From the NCBI RefSeq assembly GCF_041435495.1, contig NZ_CP108644.1:3271501-3335500 (forward strand): 64,000 nucleotides of DNA. Reading direction: 5' to 3'. Position numbers and translations under genes: made by a program. Positions 1-9,441 of the stretch are shown in pieces. Within the stretch, counting starts at the first letter, position 1; every line of letters starts with the position of its first letter. This DNA comes from Streptomyces sp. NBC_01116 (GTDB taxonomy: Bacteria > Actinomycetota > Actinomycetes > Streptomycetales > Streptomycetaceae). The notes under the pieces are model-generated. The model saw only the letters and a program-made list of their open reading frames with translations. It was not told where the DNA came from and searched no databases.

Positions 1-395
1 ACCGGCGCGACCACGACGGAGACCGGGCCCGTCTCCGGGTCGTCCTCGCGGGGATGCGCCAGGCGCCGCAGCACGGCGAGGCGCCGGCCCACGGTGTCCG
101 AGCGGGGCGAGAGCCGCTCGTGCGGCAGCGTCTCCCAGGACGGGTACTCGGCGATGGTGTCCGGCGGCAGCAGGGTGCGCAGGGCGGCGGCCAGGTCCTC
201 CGCCTCCCGGCCCGTCGCGGTGACGGCCAGCACGGTCCGGCCGGTCTGCCGGGCCAGCGCGGCCACGGCGAACGGCCGCGCGCCGGGCGGGCCCACCAGG
301 TCGACGTGTGACCGGTGCCCGTCCCCGGCGGCCTTCACCGCCTCGGCGAGCGCCGGGTCCGTAACGACGACATCCAGCAGACCGTGCAGGCTCAT
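1..395 (-). CDS. mfd: Transcription-repair coupling factor Mfd, N-terminal part (runs off the left edge)
   Basis: Reading leftward from an ATG at 395 there is an open frame to the window edge, about 131 residues. It begins MSLHGLLDVVV and contains EYPSWETLPHERLSP followed by SDTVGRRLAVLRRL, which is the N-terminal UvrB-like region of actinobacterial Mfd. Mfd is a DNA translocase that removes stalled RNA polymerase and recruits UvrA to the transcribed strand. The RecG-like ATPase domains lie outside the window. The start is the first in-frame ATG, preceded by a weak purine-rich ribosome site. I am confident of the family; only the N-terminal tenth can be seen. Confidence 0.9.
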   Translation of the reverse strand, partial: MSLHGLLDVVVTDPALAEAVKAAGDGHRSHVDLVGPPGARPFAVAALARQTGRTVLAVTATGREAEDLAAALRTLLPPDTIAEYPSWETLPHERLSPRSDTVGRRLAVLRRLAHPREDDPETGPVSVVVAP

Positions 396-1002
396 GAAGT
401 TTCCGTCCGGGGTTCAGATCAGGTGCAGCTCAGGGTTCACCGGCAGCCGGCTGCTACCGGGGCAACGCGAAGGGCCCGACACGTCAGGGGTGCCTGATCC
501 GCCGGGCACCCCCGGGGGCCGGGATGGCTTCCAGGGTACGACCCGGGGGCGACAGCCGCGTCCGCAACCGGTGAGTGTGCGGTCCGTGCCGCCCTGCCGC
601 GCGCATCCCGGGCCCGGCAGCCCGCACCCCGGGCCCGCCGTCCATATCCGGAGCCCGGCCGCCCGCACCCCCGGCCCGGCCCATACCCCGGCCCGGCCGC
701 CCGTCGCGCCGTCACCGCCGCTCGTCGACGGTCCCGCACCGTTCGTCTCCGCCCCGCGCACAGTTCCGCCGGGGGCCCTCACAGGAGTGTTCCCAGCGTC
801 TAGTCTTTTGCCCGACCATTGCACGAACACGCGGACGGGTTCTTCGGCCGGCCCGCCACCCATGCGGTATGGGGCACGGTCGACGGCACGGAGTACGGGG
901 CACGGGCGCGGGGCACGGGCGGAGCGGGCAGCGGCCGGGACGGGCGGCGCGGGGTGATCCCCTCGGCGTACGCCTCCACGGCACCAGGCATCGGGGGCGT
1001 AC
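396..1002. other. Gene-free spacer between mfd and a LuxR-type regulator
   Basis: This 600-base stretch has several overlapping open frames on both strands, but all are low-complexity and rich in Pro, Arg and Gly, as expected from CCCGG-rich DNA. The part from about 600 to 710 is a run of imperfect GCCCGGCCC-like units. The AT-richer patch near 790-830, just before the regulator, is the likeliest promoter site. I see no convincing gene or RNA here. Confidence 0.5.
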
Positions 1003-1590
1003 GTGGGCGAGAACGAGATGTCTGTCTTCGGGGTGCCGGAGGCCGAGGAAGAGATCTACCGGCACTTCCTGCGCCACCCCGGCACCCGCGCCGACGACCT
1101 CCGCCTCCTGCCGCACTCCCGCCCCCAGGAGGCGCGCGCCCTGATCGCCCGCCTCCAGGAGCGGGGGCTGCTGCGCGCCGAGGACGCCGAGCGGCGGATC
1201 TTCCCGGCGGATCCCGAGGTGGCTCTCACCCGGTTGGTGGACGTCCGGCTGCACACGCTCCATCAGGAGTTGCAGCGCGTCACCCGGTCGCGGCACGTCA
1301 TTGACGGTCTACGCGCGGAGCACAGGGCCCGTACACCCTCCGCCGACACCTCGCGGGGCGCACGCCCGGCCCACCGCGGCGGCGAGGGCGCCGCCGCCCC
1401 TCGCCCTTCCGGCATCGAGCGGCGGGTGCTGGTGTCGATGTGCACGGTGGGCAAGGACGAGGCGGGCGCACGGGAGCTGGGGGTGTCGGTGCGGACCTAT
1501 CGGCGGCACGTCGCCGATCTGATGCAGACGCTCGGCGCGGCCAGCCGGGCGCAGGCCGCGCTGCTGGCCCGGGAGCGCGGTTGGATCTGA
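1003..1590 (+). CDS. Transcriptional regulator with N-terminal winged helix and C-terminal LuxR-type HTH
   Basis: A 195-residue protein. Residues 8-75 (EEEIYRHFLRHPGTRADDL onward) look like a TrmB-style winged helix. Residues 150-195 (KDEAGARELGVSVRTYRRHVADLMQTL) form a helix-turn-helix of the LuxR/GerE kind. The middle is a flexible Ala/Arg-rich linker. This two-headed layout is common in Streptomyces regulators that lack a receiver domain. The GTG at 1003 has a G-rich ribosome site six bases upstream; an ATG at 1018 is the alternative. The gene stands alone and ends before two strong hairpins. Its target is unknown. Confidence 0.75.
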   Translation: MGENEMSVFGVPEAEEEIYRHFLRHPGTRADDLRLLPHSRPQEARALIARLQERGLLRAEDAERRIFPADPEVALTRLVDVRLHTLHQELQRVTRSRHVIDGLRAEHRARTPSADTSRGARPAHRGGEGAAAPRPSGIERRVLVSMCTVGKDEAGARELGVSVRTYRRHVADLMQTLGAASRAQAALLARERGWI

Positions 1591-1699
1591 GGCCCGAGGG
1601 CCCGAGGGCCGGGCGGCCCGGCGGCCTCGGCGAGAGGGAAACGGGGAACGCGGTGCGGGGAAGCACGATGAGGGGGAACACGGTGCGGGGAACGCGGTC

Positions 1700-1733
1700 G
1701 GCCCCGGGACGTTTGGAGGAACGTCCCGGGGCC
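1700..1733 (+). terminator. Perfect 14-bp stem hairpin, likely terminator of the upstream regulator
   Basis: The arm at 1700-1713 (GGCCCCGGGACGTT) is exactly complementary to 1720-1733, with a six-base loop. It lies 110 bases after the regulator stop and is followed by a second hairpin, so each convergent gene appears to have its own terminator. Confidence 0.75.
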
Positions 1734-1744
1734 TGCCGGTCATC

Positions 1745-1773
1745 CTACGGTGACGCCCGGAGCGTCACCGTAG
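1745..1773 (-). terminator. Perfect 12-bp stem hairpin, likely terminator of the ABC exporter operon
   Basis: The arm at 1745-1756 (CTACGGTGACGC) pairs perfectly with 1762-1773 across a five-base loop. It sits 17 bases downstream of the permease stop codon, which is at 1790-1792 on the minus strand. Confidence 0.75.
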
Positions 1774-1789
1774 TCGGGAGGGCGCCGGG

Positions 1790-4375
1790 TCACCCGTCCG
1801 ACGCGATGGCGTTCAGGACGTTCATCCGGCCCGCCCGGAAGGCCGGGACGAGAGCGGCGAACAGTCCGACGAGGGCGGAGCAGGCGAAGACCGTGAGGAT
1901 CGTCGGCCACGGGATCTCCAGGACCTCAAGGCCCTCCAGCGCCAGCAGCTTCTGGGCCGCGGTGCCCCAGCCCATCCCGAGTCCGAGTCCGAGCAGCGCC
2001 CCGAAGAGGGCGATGACCACGGACTCCAGCCGGATCATGCGGCGCAGCTGGCGGCGGGAGAGCCCGATGGCACGCATCAGACCGATCTCGCGGGTCCGTT
2101 CGACCACGGAGAGGGCGAGGGTGTTCACCACACCGAGCACCGCGACGATGATCGCCAGGGCGAGCAGGCCGTACACGATGTTGAGCAACTGGCCGATCTG
2201 GTCCTTCAGGTCTTCCTTGAAGTCGGCCTGGTTCTGCACCTTGTAGACCGGGTACTCGGCCATCGCGCTCTTCAGGGCCGCGTACGCCTCCTTCTCCTTG
2301 CCCTCCTCCGCCTTGCCGAACATGGCCACGTTCTGCGGCATCCGGTCGGCCGGGACGTAGGACGTCGCCGTCGTGAGGTTGGTGTACATCGCGCCGCGGT
2401 CGATGTTGGTGTCGTCGGAGGTGATGGCGGCGACCTTCAGCTTCGCCGTATGACCCGCCTTGAAGGCGACGGTGAGGGTGTCGCCGACCTTGACCCCGTG
2501 CTTCTCGGCGTAGTCCTCGCCGACGGACATGGCGTTCTCGCCGTACGCCTTCGCGAGGTCGCCGGAGAGCGCGGTGCGCCGGACGTCCTGCTGGTACGTC
2601 GGGTCGGCGGCGGTGATCCCCTCGTCCTCGGTCTTTCCGTTCGGGGCGGTGATCTTCGCCTTGAGGAAGGTGTAGTCCGTCATGTGCTCCAGGCCGGGGA
2701 CGGCGCGCACGGCGTCGGCGGCCTGGGGCACGATCGGGCGGCCGGTGCTGCTGTCCTGGACGATGAAGTCCGCGCCGACCGACTTGTCGAGCTCCTCGGT
2801 GGCCGAGGCCACCATGGAGGACCCGACGACGGACAGGCAGGCCACCAGGGCGAGCCCGATCATCAGGGCCGCTCCGGTCGCTCCCGTACGCCGGGGGTTG
2901 CGCAGGGCGTTGCGCTCGGCCAGCCGGCCGACCGGGCCGAAGAGCCGCAGGACGACGACGCTCAGGGCCCGCACCACCACACCGGCCAGGAGCGGGCCGA
3001 TCACGATGAAGCCGATCAGGGTCAGCAGCACGCCGAGGGCGAGGAACATCGAGCCTTCGGTGGCCTTGTCCGTCTGGGTCGTCGCCCACAGGGACGCACC
3101 ACCGGCCGCCGTCAGGACCAGGCCGATACCGGCCCTGATCCAGCCGGACTTGCCGTCCGCGGGGGTCCCGGCGTCGCGCAGCGCGGCCATCGGCGAGACC
3201 TTGCCGGCCCGGCGGGCCGGGATGTACGCGGCGAGGACGGTGACGACGATGCCGAGCACGAGGCCGATCGCCGGGGTCGTCCAGGCGACGGTGAGGTCGC
3301 CGGTGGACAGCTCCATGCCCACCGCGCCCATCGCCTTCATCAGGCCGACGGCGAGGCCGACGCCGGCCGCGACGCCGAGCAGGGAGCCGACGATGCCGAG
3401 GAGGACCGCCTCCACCAGCACGGAACGGTTGACCTGCTTGCGGCTGGAGCCGATGGCCCGCATCAGACCGATCTCGCGGGTCCGCTGGGCGACCAGCATC
3501 GAGAAGGTGTTGACGATGAGGAAGATGCCGACGAGGAAGGCGATCCCGGCGAAGCCGAGCATCGCGTACTTCATGACGTCCAGGAAGGACCCCATGGAGT
3601 CCTTGTTGGCGTCCGTGGCCTCCTGCTGGGTCTGGAGCTTGTACGCGGCCGAGCCGTCGAGGACGGTGGCGACGTTCTTCTTCAGCTGGGTGTCGCTGAC
3701 GCCGCTCTCCGCGCTCACCAGGATCTGGGAGAAGACGTCGGGGGCGCCGAGCAACTGCTTCTGGGCGGTGGCGGTTTCGAGGTAGACGACGGCCGCGCCC
3801 GGGTTGGTGACGGTGAAGGACGCGATGCCGCTGATCCGCGTCGTGAAGTCGCCGGTGGCGGCGATGACGCGCAGCTCGTCACCGATCTTCAGCTGGTGCT
3901 TGTCCGCGGTGTCGGCGTCGACCATCGCCTCGGTGGGGCCGCGGGGTGCGTGTCCGGAGGTGATCTCCATCGAACGCAGGTCGTTGCCGGTCCAGTTGCT
4001 CGCGATGGTCGGGGCTCCCGTCTCGGAGCCCAGGTTCTTGTTCTCGCTGTTGACGACGGTGACCGCCATGGAGAAGACGGAGCCCTCCGCCTTCTTCACC
4101 CCGTCGGCCTTCGTGACCTCCTGGACGGCGGAGGCGGGCAGCGAGGCGGGCTTGCCGTTGTCGGGCTGCTCGTCGTTCTCGCCGGCCGCCTTCGGGCTGA
4201 CGGTGACGTCGGGCGAGGTCACCGCGAAGAGCTTGTCGAAGGTGGTGTTCATCGTGTCGGTGAAGACGAGCGTGCCGCAGACGAACGCCACGGACAGCAG
4301 CACCGCCACGGCGGAGAGGGCCATCCGGCCCTTGTGCGCGAGGAAGTTGCGCACCGAGGTCTTCCAGACAGTCAT
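1790..4375 (-). CDS. ABC transporter permease, duplicated FtsX/MacB-type
   Basis: An 861-residue membrane protein with two FtsX-like permease halves. An N-terminal anchor helix (residues 16-40) is followed by a large periplasm-facing MacB-type domain with TDTMNTTFDKLF. Three helices then carry the motif TREIGLMRAIGSSRKQ (about residues 297-312). A second extracellular domain and a second helix set repeat the motif as TREIGLMRAIGLSRRQ near residues 760-775. This is the usual layout of single-chain MacB-like exporters in Actinobacteria, which export peptides or lipids rather than import nutrients. The gene overlaps the upstream ATPase gene by four bases (ATGA), so the two are co-translated. The substrate is unknown. 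Confidence 0.88.
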   Translation of the reverse strand: MTVWKTSVRNFLAHKGRMALSAVAVLLSVAFVCGTLVFTDTMNTTFDKLFAVTSPDVTVSPKAAGENDEQPDNGKPASLPASAVQEVTKADGVKKAEGSVFSMAVTVVNSENKNLGSETGAPTIASNWTGNDLRSMEITSGHAPRGPTEAMVDADTADKHQLKIGDELRVIAATGDFTTRISGIASFTVTNPGAAVVYLETATAQKQLLGAPDVFSQILVSAESGVSDTQLKKNVATVLDGSAAYKLQTQQEATDANKDSMGSFLDVMKYAMLGFAGIAFLVGIFLIVNTFSMLVAQRTREIGLMRAIGSSRKQVNRSVLVEAVLLGIVGSLLGVAAGVGLAVGLMKAMGAVGMELSTGDLTVAWTTPAIGLVLGIVVTVLAAYIPARRAGKVSPMAALRDAGTPADGKSGWIRAGIGLVLTAAGGASLWATTQTDKATEGSMFLALGVLLTLIGFIVIGPLLAGVVVRALSVVVLRLFGPVGRLAERNALRNPRRTGATGAALMIGLALVACLSVVGSSMVASATEELDKSVGADFIVQDSSTGRPIVPQAADAVRAVPGLEHMTDYTFLKAKITAPNGKTEDEGITAADPTYQQDVRRTALSGDLAKAYGENAMSVGEDYAEKHGVKVGDTLTVAFKAGHTAKLKVAAITSDDTNIDRGAMYTNLTTATSYVPADRMPQNVAMFGKAEEGKEKEAYAALKSAMAEYPVYKVQNQADFKEDLKDQIGQLLNIVYGLLALAIIVAVLGVVNTLALSVVERTREIGLMRAIGLSRRQLRRMIRLESVVIALFGALLGLGLGMGWGTAAQKLLALEGLEVLEIPWPTILTVFACSALVGLFAALVPAFRAGRMNVLNAIASDG

Positions 4376-5160
4376 GACGTCCGCCCACGTGCGTCGAAGT
4401 GCTTCATGCGGTCGAGGACCTGGTCCGCGGTCGGGTCGTACATCTCGTCGACGATGGAACCGTCGGCGAGATACAGCACCCGGTCCGCGTAGGAGGCGGC
4501 GACGGGGTCGTGGGTGACCATGACGATGGTCTGGCCCAGCTCGTCGACCGACTTGCGCAGGAAGGACAGGACTTCGGCCCCGGCGCGGGAGTCCAGGTTC
4601 CCGGTGGGTTCGTCACCGAAGATGATCTCCGGCCGGGCGGCGAGCGCCCTGGCGACGGCGACACGCTGCTGCTGACCACCCGAGAGCTCGGTGGGGCGGT
4701 GCTTGAGGCGCTCGGCGAGCCCGACGGTCTCCACGACCTGCTGGAGCCAGGCGGCGTCGGGCTTGCGGCCCGCGATGTCCATCGGCAGCGTGATGTTCTC
4801 CAGCGCGTTGAGCGTCGGGAGCAGGTTGAACGCCTGGAAGATGAACCCGATCCGGTCGCGCCGGAGCTGGGTGAGCTTCTTGTCCTTGAGCTTGGTGATC
4901 TCGGTCTCGTCGAGATAGATCTCGCCCGACGTCACCGTGTCGAGCCCGGCCAGGCAGTGCATCAGGGTCGACTTGCCGGAGCCGGACGGGCCCATGATCG
5001 CCGTGAACTGCCCGCGGGCGATGTCCACATCGACATGGTCGAGCGCGACGACCCGGGTCTCCCCGGTGCCGTACGCCTTCACGACCTGCCGCGCTCGCGC
5101 CGCGACGGCCGTACGCCCTCCAGTGCCCCCGTGCCTGGGAATGGTCACAGCCGTTGTCAC
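4372..5160 (-). CDS. ABC transporter ATP-binding protein, MacB/LolD type
   Basis: A 262-residue ATPase with Walker A GPSGSGKST (about residue 57), Q-loop, signature LSGGQQQRVAVARAL, Walker B IIFGDEPTGNLD and switch His in VMVTHDP. It pairs with the permease gene that follows with a four-base overlap. Together they form a mechanotransmission-type exporter energised in the cytoplasm. The start is a GTG with AGGAG a few bases upstream. An N-terminal extension of about 25 residues precedes the ATPase fold. Assignment is firm at family level. Confidence 0.92.
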   Translation of the reverse strand: MTTAVTIPRHGGTGGRTAVAARARQVVKAYGTGETRVVALDHVDVDIARGQFTAIMGPSGSGKSTLMHCLAGLDTVTSGEIYLDETEITKLKDKKLTQLRRDRIGFIFQAFNLLPTLNALENITLPMDIAGRKPDAAWLQQVVETVGLAERLKHRPTELSGGQQQRVAVARALAARPEIIFGDEPTGNLDSRAGAEVLSFLRKSVDELGQTIVMVTHDPVAASYADRVLYLADGSIVDEMYDPTADQVLDRMKHFDARGRTS

Positions 5161-5661
5161 GGTATTTCTCCTATGTCGGTCGATGACTGGACGTCATTGG
5201 GTACGGTCCGATTCTGGTTTCTGGACGGTGCCCGGCGCGATGGTGCCCAGCGCAGTCTTCAGGTGGGGTTTTCCCTACCTGCCCCCCTGCGGCGGGCCGT
5301 AGCGGCGACGTAAGAACAGGTTAAGGAAATGCCCCCTGACGCCACGTCCTCCGCCGGGAGGAACGGGCCCTGGCCACTATGAGGGGGTGCCCCCTAGGGG
5401 ACTCGTCCCTCAGGGGGAGGCGAGGTCAGGGGCACCTTTCGGCCCGGCGGGGACCACGGGCGGCGCGACCGCCCAACCGGAGCGGAGGGGTCCGCCGGCG
5501 CCCCCTCAGCCGCCCTGCCTCTTCCCCTCGTCGGCCCGCCCCCGCCGGTCCTTCGGTCGTTCTCCTCGCGCGATCCCCGATCGTTCTCCTCGTCCCGCCC
5601 CGTACGGCGCTCCCGAATGAGACAGTGCCCCGGGAGATACGTGCATAGGGAAGGAAACCCG
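5161..5661. other. Divergent intergenic region between the ABC exporter operon and the MFS exporter
   Basis: About 500 bases separate two divergent starts. Besides the palindrome at 5260-5281, it holds a G/C-rich patch near 5380-5420 with complementary GGGGG and CCCCC runs. The open frames here have biased, meaningless composition. Promoters for both transporters should lie here, but I could not fix their -10/-35 boxes with confidence. Confidence 0.45.
5260..5281. promoter_or_regulatory. Operator-like 22-bp imperfect palindrome upstream of the ABC exporter operon
   Basis: The sequence starts CAGGTGGGG and ends CCCTACCTG, so eight of nine arm positions are complementary around a TTTT centre. 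It lies about 100 bases upstream of the ATPase start. A transcription factor site is the simplest reading, but a hairpin is possible. Confidence 0.4.
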
Positions 5662-7374
5662 GTGAGCGGCTCGGACGACAAGAGGGACGTGGGCGCGGAC
5701 GGCACAGCCGAGCCCCGCGCGGGCACGGGTACGAATACGGACTCAGGCGCGGGCGCGACTACGGATACGGGTACGGGTGCGGGCTCCGGCGGGGACGGGG
5801 AGGGGGACGGCGCGAACGTGTCGCCCGCCCTCACCACCCCCCGGGGCCGCCGCCCCGTCGTGGCGGCCCTCATGCTCGGCATGGCGCTGGCGGCCATCGA
5901 CGGCACCATCGTGTCCACCGCCGTCCCCCAGATCGTCGGCGACCTGGGCGGGCTCGCCGTCTTCTCCTGGCTCTTCTCCGGCTATCTGCTGGCGGTCACG
6001 GTCACGCTCCCGCTGTACGGGAAGCTCTCCGACACCTTCGGACGCAAGCCGGTCCTGATAGCCGGGATCATCCTCTTCCTGATCGGCTCGATCCTCTGCG
6101 CGGCGGCCTGGAACATGGGCGCGCTCATCGCGTTCCGCATCGTCCAGGGCCTGGGCGGCGGCGCGCTCCAGGGCACGGTCCAGACCATCGCGGCCGACCT
6201 CTACCCGCTCAAGGAACGGCCGCGCATCCAGGCGAAGCTGTCGACGGTGTGGGCCACTTCCGCGGTCGCCGGGCCGGTGGTCGGCGGGCTGCTCGCCGGG
6301 TACGCCGACTGGCGGTGGATCTTCCTGATCAACCTCCCGGTCGGGGCGGTCGCCCTCTGGCTGATCGTCCGCCACCTCCACGAACCCGCGCGCCCCCGCC
6401 CCGCCGCCCGGCCCCGCGTCGACTGGGCGGGCGCGCTCGCCGTCTTCGCGACCGGCGCCCTGCTGCTCACCGCGCTCGTGCAGGGCGGTGTGGCCTGGCC
6501 CTGGCTCTCGGCGCCCTCGCTCGGCCTGTTCGGGGTGAGCGCGGTGCTGGCCGCGCTCACCGTCGTGATCGAACGGCGGGCGGCGGAGCCGATCATCCCG
6601 GGCTGGGTGTGGCGTCGCCGCACCATCGCCTCGGTCAACCTGGCGCTCGGCGCGTTGGGCCTGCTGATGGTCGCGCCGACCGTCTTCCTCCCCACGTACG
6701 CCCAGTCGGTGCTGGGCCTCGGGCCGATAGCGGCCGGATTCGTGCTCTCCGTGATGACGCTGAGCTGGCCGGTCACGGCGGCCCTGTCCGACCGGGTCTA
6801 CAACCGCATCGGCTTCCGGCTCACCGCGATCATCGGCATCGGGACCGCCCTGCTCATCCTGCTGGCCTTCCCCCTGCTCCCCTACCCCGGCGAACCCTGG
6901 CACCCGGCCCTGCTCATGCTCCTGCTCGGCGCGGCCCTCGGCCTGTTCCAGCTCCCGCTGATCGTGGGCGTCCAGTCGACGGTCGGCTGGGCGGAGCGCG
7001 GTACGACGACGGCGTCCGTCCTCTTCTGCCGCCAGCTCGGCCAGAGCATCGGCGCGGCGGTCTTCGGGGCCGTCGCCAACGGCGTCCTGGCCGCCCGCCT
7101 CCTCGACGCCCCGGTGACCGGCCTCCCCGACGACCTGGACGCGGTCGCCCGCGCCCTGGAGGACCCGGGCACCCTCTCCCCGGCGGCGACGGACTACCTG
7201 CGCCGGGCGGTCGACGCCGCGGTGGACCACGTCTACATCGGGGCCGCCGGAGCCGCGGCCCTGGCCCTGCTCGCCCTGATCACCCTGGCCCCGCGCCGCT
7301 TCCCGGTCATCACCGAGACCACCGAGGCCCCGAGGAACAGCGGGGCGGCCGACCGGCAGGACACCTCTTCCTGA
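5662..7374 (+). CDS. MFS drug exporter, DHA2 (14-helix, EmrB/QacA-like) family
   Basis: The GTG at 5662 has the ribosome site GGAAGGAA just upstream and gives 570 residues; a longer in-frame start at 5617 lacks one. After about 55 residues of Gly/Thr-rich cytoplasmic tail, the protein has about 14 hydrophobic helices. Motif A is GKLSDTFGRKPVL and motif C-type features follow (WATSAVAGPVVGGLLAGYADWRWIFLINLP), which is diagnostic of the DHA2 drug:proton antiporters. It should export hydrophobic drugs or an endogenous metabolite across the membrane. No TetR regulator is adjacent, which is unusual for this family. Confidence 0.88.
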   Translation: MSGSDDKRDVGADGTAEPRAGTGTNTDSGAGATTDTGTGAGSGGDGEGDGANVSPALTTPRGRRPVVAALMLGMALAAIDGTIVSTAVPQIVGDLGGLAVFSWLFSGYLLAVTVTLPLYGKLSDTFGRKPVLIAGIILFLIGSILCAAAWNMGALIAFRIVQGLGGGALQGTVQTIAADLYPLKERPRIQAKLSTVWATSAVAGPVVGGLLAGYADWRWIFLINLPVGAVALWLIVRHLHEPARPRPAARPRVDWAGALAVFATGALLLTALVQGGVAWPWLSAPSLGLFGVSAVLAALTVVIERRAAEPIIPGWVWRRRTIASVNLALGALGLLMVAPTVFLPTYAQSVLGLGPIAAGFVLSVMTLSWPVTAALSDRVYNRIGFRLTAIIGIGTALLILLAFPLLPYPGEPWHPALLMLLLGAALGLFQLPLIVGVQSTVGWAERGTTTASVLFCRQLGQSIGAAVFGAVANGVLAARLLDAPVTGLPDDLDAVARALEDPGTLSPAATDYLRRAVDAAVDHVYIGAAGAAALALLALITLAPRRFPVITETTEAPRNSGAADRQDTSS

Positions 7375-7394
7375 CCCGGTTCCGCCACGTGCCG

Positions 7395-7844
7395 TCAGAT
7401 CGGGTGGTGGCGGCCCCAGAGCCGGTTCGCCAGGGGTGCCGCGGCTCCTACGAGCGCCATGGCCGAGGCGGCGACCCAGTACCTCGGCCCCTGCCCCAGC
7501 GCCAGCACCGACACCACGCCCACGACGGCTCCGGCACTCAGGCTCAGGGCCGGCCACCACTCGCTGCGGCGCAGCAGGCCGGGGACGGAGTACAGCGTCA
7601 GGAGGGCTCCGACGACAAAGGCGAACTCATACCAGCCGCCTCCGTCCGGGAGACTCCACCCGCTGCGCCGTCCTCCGTTCGTCTGAACGAACCCCAGATG
7701 GACCGTACCCGCCACACCCCAGAACAGCCCTCCGGCCCCACCACGCCTATCGACGCTCTCAACTCCCTGTTCCCCATGGGGAAAGAGTAGGCACCGTGCG
7801 CATGCGGCCCCGGTCTCTTGATCACGGGTGTCCGGTGGGTACAA
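7395..7844 (-). CDS. Small polytopic membrane protein of unknown function
   Basis: Up to 149 residues with four hydrophobic segments: near GLFWGVAGTVHLGFV, WYEFAFVVGALLTLY, ALSLSAGAVVGVVSVLAL and AASAMALVGAAAPLA. The longest frame starts at a TTG with no visible ribosome site. A GTG at 7715 preceded by GGAGGG would give 106 residues but cuts into the first helix, so the start is uncertain. The gene converges on the MFS exporter with a 20-base gap. No function can be assigned. Confidence 0.55.
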   Translation of the reverse strand: MYPPDTRDQETGAACARCLLFPHGEQGVESVDRRGGAGGLFWGVAGTVHLGFVQTNGGRRSGWSLPDGGGWYEFAFVVGALLTLYSVPGLLRRSEWWPALSLSAGAVVGVVSVLALGQGPRYWVAASAMALVGAAAPLANRLWGRHHPI

Positions 7845-7959
7845 CCTGTGGCCGGATCCGGCTGTCTGTACGAGTGCAGATCAACTGCATTCGACGCGCA
7901 GTGACCATCGGGTGAACACGCCCGGGACGTTCCCGCGCCCTCTCCCTCAGGAGTCCCGC

Positions 7960-9441
7960 GTGGCAGCCCGCACCCTCGGTACACGCCTGGTCCTCGCCGT
8001 CACCGTGGCATCCGCCGCCACCGTGGCATCCGCCGTCGTCGGCCTGCCGCACGTCGCCCATGCGACCGTGCCGTCCGGCCCCGTACAGGCGAAGACCGCC
8101 CCCGCCGTGCCGCAGGACGATTTCAACGGTGACGGGTACGGCGATCTGGCGTTCTCGGCGCCCGGGGCGACGGTCAACGGTCTCGCCGGTGCCGGATTCG
8201 CCGGAGTGGTCTACGGGTCGAGCAGCGGCCTGAAGACCGCCACCAAGCAGGTCCTCACCCAGGACTCGGCCGGCATCCCCGATGTCGCGGAGACCGGGGA
8301 CAGGTTCAGCAGCACGCTCGTCTCCGCCGACCTCGACAAGGACGGATACACCGACCTGGTGGTCGGCTCGGCGGGTGAGGACGGCGCCGGCGTGGACGCC
8401 GGGACGCTGACCGTCGTATGGGGTGGTGCGGCCGGGCTGTCGGGTGGCGCCACACTCCTGGCGGGCACCCCGTACGGCGAGGTCGGCAGCGAACTGACCG
8501 CGGGCGACTTCGACGGGGACGGGTCCAAGGACCTCGCCACGTTCGTGCACGACGACCTCCAGGTCCTGACGGGGCCGTTCACCCGCGCCGGAGCCGCGGC
8601 CTCCGCCACCCTGACGCCGTATGCCACGCACCGGTGGTTCGAGCTCAGGGCGGGCGATGTCAACGGCGACGGGCGAGACGATGTCGTGGGTGTCTCCCAC
8701 CACGACAGCGAGGACGACCTGCGGATGCTGTCCGTCGCCGCGGGCAGCCCCACCGGTCCAGGTCGCTTCAGCGTGGCGACCGGAGCCGACGGGCACCGGC
8801 TGGAGGCCGGGGAGAAGCTCGCCGTCGGCAACGTGAACGGCGACGCGTACGCCGACATCGTCGTGGGCCGCCTCGAAGGCTACGACAGCGACGTCGACCA
8901 CCCCCTCTCGCTCGGCGGCCTGATCACCTATGTGCCGGGCAGCGCCGCGGGCGCCCAGGGCGCCAAGGCGAAGGTCTTCAACCAGGACTCCCCGGGCGTG
9001 CTCGGTGCCGCCGAGCGCGGCGACCTGTTCGGCCAGTCCCTCGCCATCGCCGACACCAACGGGGACGGCTACGGGGAGGTCGCCGTCGGGGTGCCGGGCG
9101 AGGCGCTCGGCACGGTCGCACGGGCGGGCGGGATAGTGATCCTGCTGGGCACGGCGGCCGGCCCGACGGGCACGGGTTCGACGGGCTTCAACCAGACCAC
9201 CGAAGGCATCACGGGGACGGCGGAAACGGGCGACCTCTTCGGCGGTGCGGCCGCGTTCGTGGACGGCGACAAGAACGGCCGCGCCGAACTGGCGGTGGGC
9301 GCACCCGGCGAGAACGCCGGTGAGGGTTCCCTCTGGGTCGTTCCGTCGATGAAGACCGGAACGGGCTCCTTCACGTTCGGCCACGGCACGCTGGGGACGG
9401 TGGCGGTCAAGGCGACCCTGGGGTCGTCCTTCAGCCGCTGA
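7960..9441 (+). CDS. Secreted FG-GAP repeat (integrin alpha-like beta-propeller) protein
   Basis: The GTG at 7960 is preceded by CAGGAG and gives 493 residues with a clear signal peptide (ARTLGTRLVLAVTVASAATV) cut near residue 40. The rest is a string of about seven FG-GAP repeats with calcium-binding DxNGDGxxDL loops, such as DFNGDGYGDLAFSAPGA, DLDKDGYTDLVVGSAGE and DTNGDGYGEVAVGVPGE. These build an extracellular seven-bladed propeller like the head of integrin alpha chains. Streptomyces have many such proteins; most are uncharacterised, with adhesion or scaffold roles presumed. It is apparently monocistronic. Confidence 0.85.
   Translation: MAARTLGTRLVLAVTVASAATVASAVVGLPHVAHATVPSGPVQAKTAPAVPQDDFNGDGYGDLAFSAPGATVNGLAGAGFAGVVYGSSSGLKTATKQVLTQDSAGIPDVAETGDRFSSTLVSADLDKDGYTDLVVGSAGEDGAGVDAGTLTVVWGGAAGLSGGATLLAGTPYGEVGSELTAGDFDGDGSKDLATFVHDDLQVLTGPFTRAGAAASATLTPYATHRWFELRAGDVNGDGRDDVVGVSHHDSEDDLRMLSVAAGSPTGPGRFSVATGADGHRLEAGEKLAVGNVNGDAYADIVVGRLEGYDSDVDHPLSLGGLITYVPGSAAGAQGAKAKVFNQDSPGVLGAAERGDLFGQSLAIADTNGDGYGEVAVGVPGEALGTVARAGGIVILLGTAAGPTGTGSTGFNQTTEGITGTAETGDLFGGAAAFVDGDKNGRAELAVGAPGENAGEGSLWVVPSMKTGTGSFTFGHGTLGTVAVKATLGSSFSR

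Noticed and set aside
2450..4492. 680-residue frame opposite the ABC permease
   Set aside because: It is the complement of a clear FtsX/MacB gene, and its composition (Gly, Asp, Arg, Val) is typical of antisense frames in high-GC DNA.
5743..7560. 605-residue frame opposite the MFS exporter
   Set aside because: It is antisense to a well-supported 14-helix transporter and has no recognisable domain.
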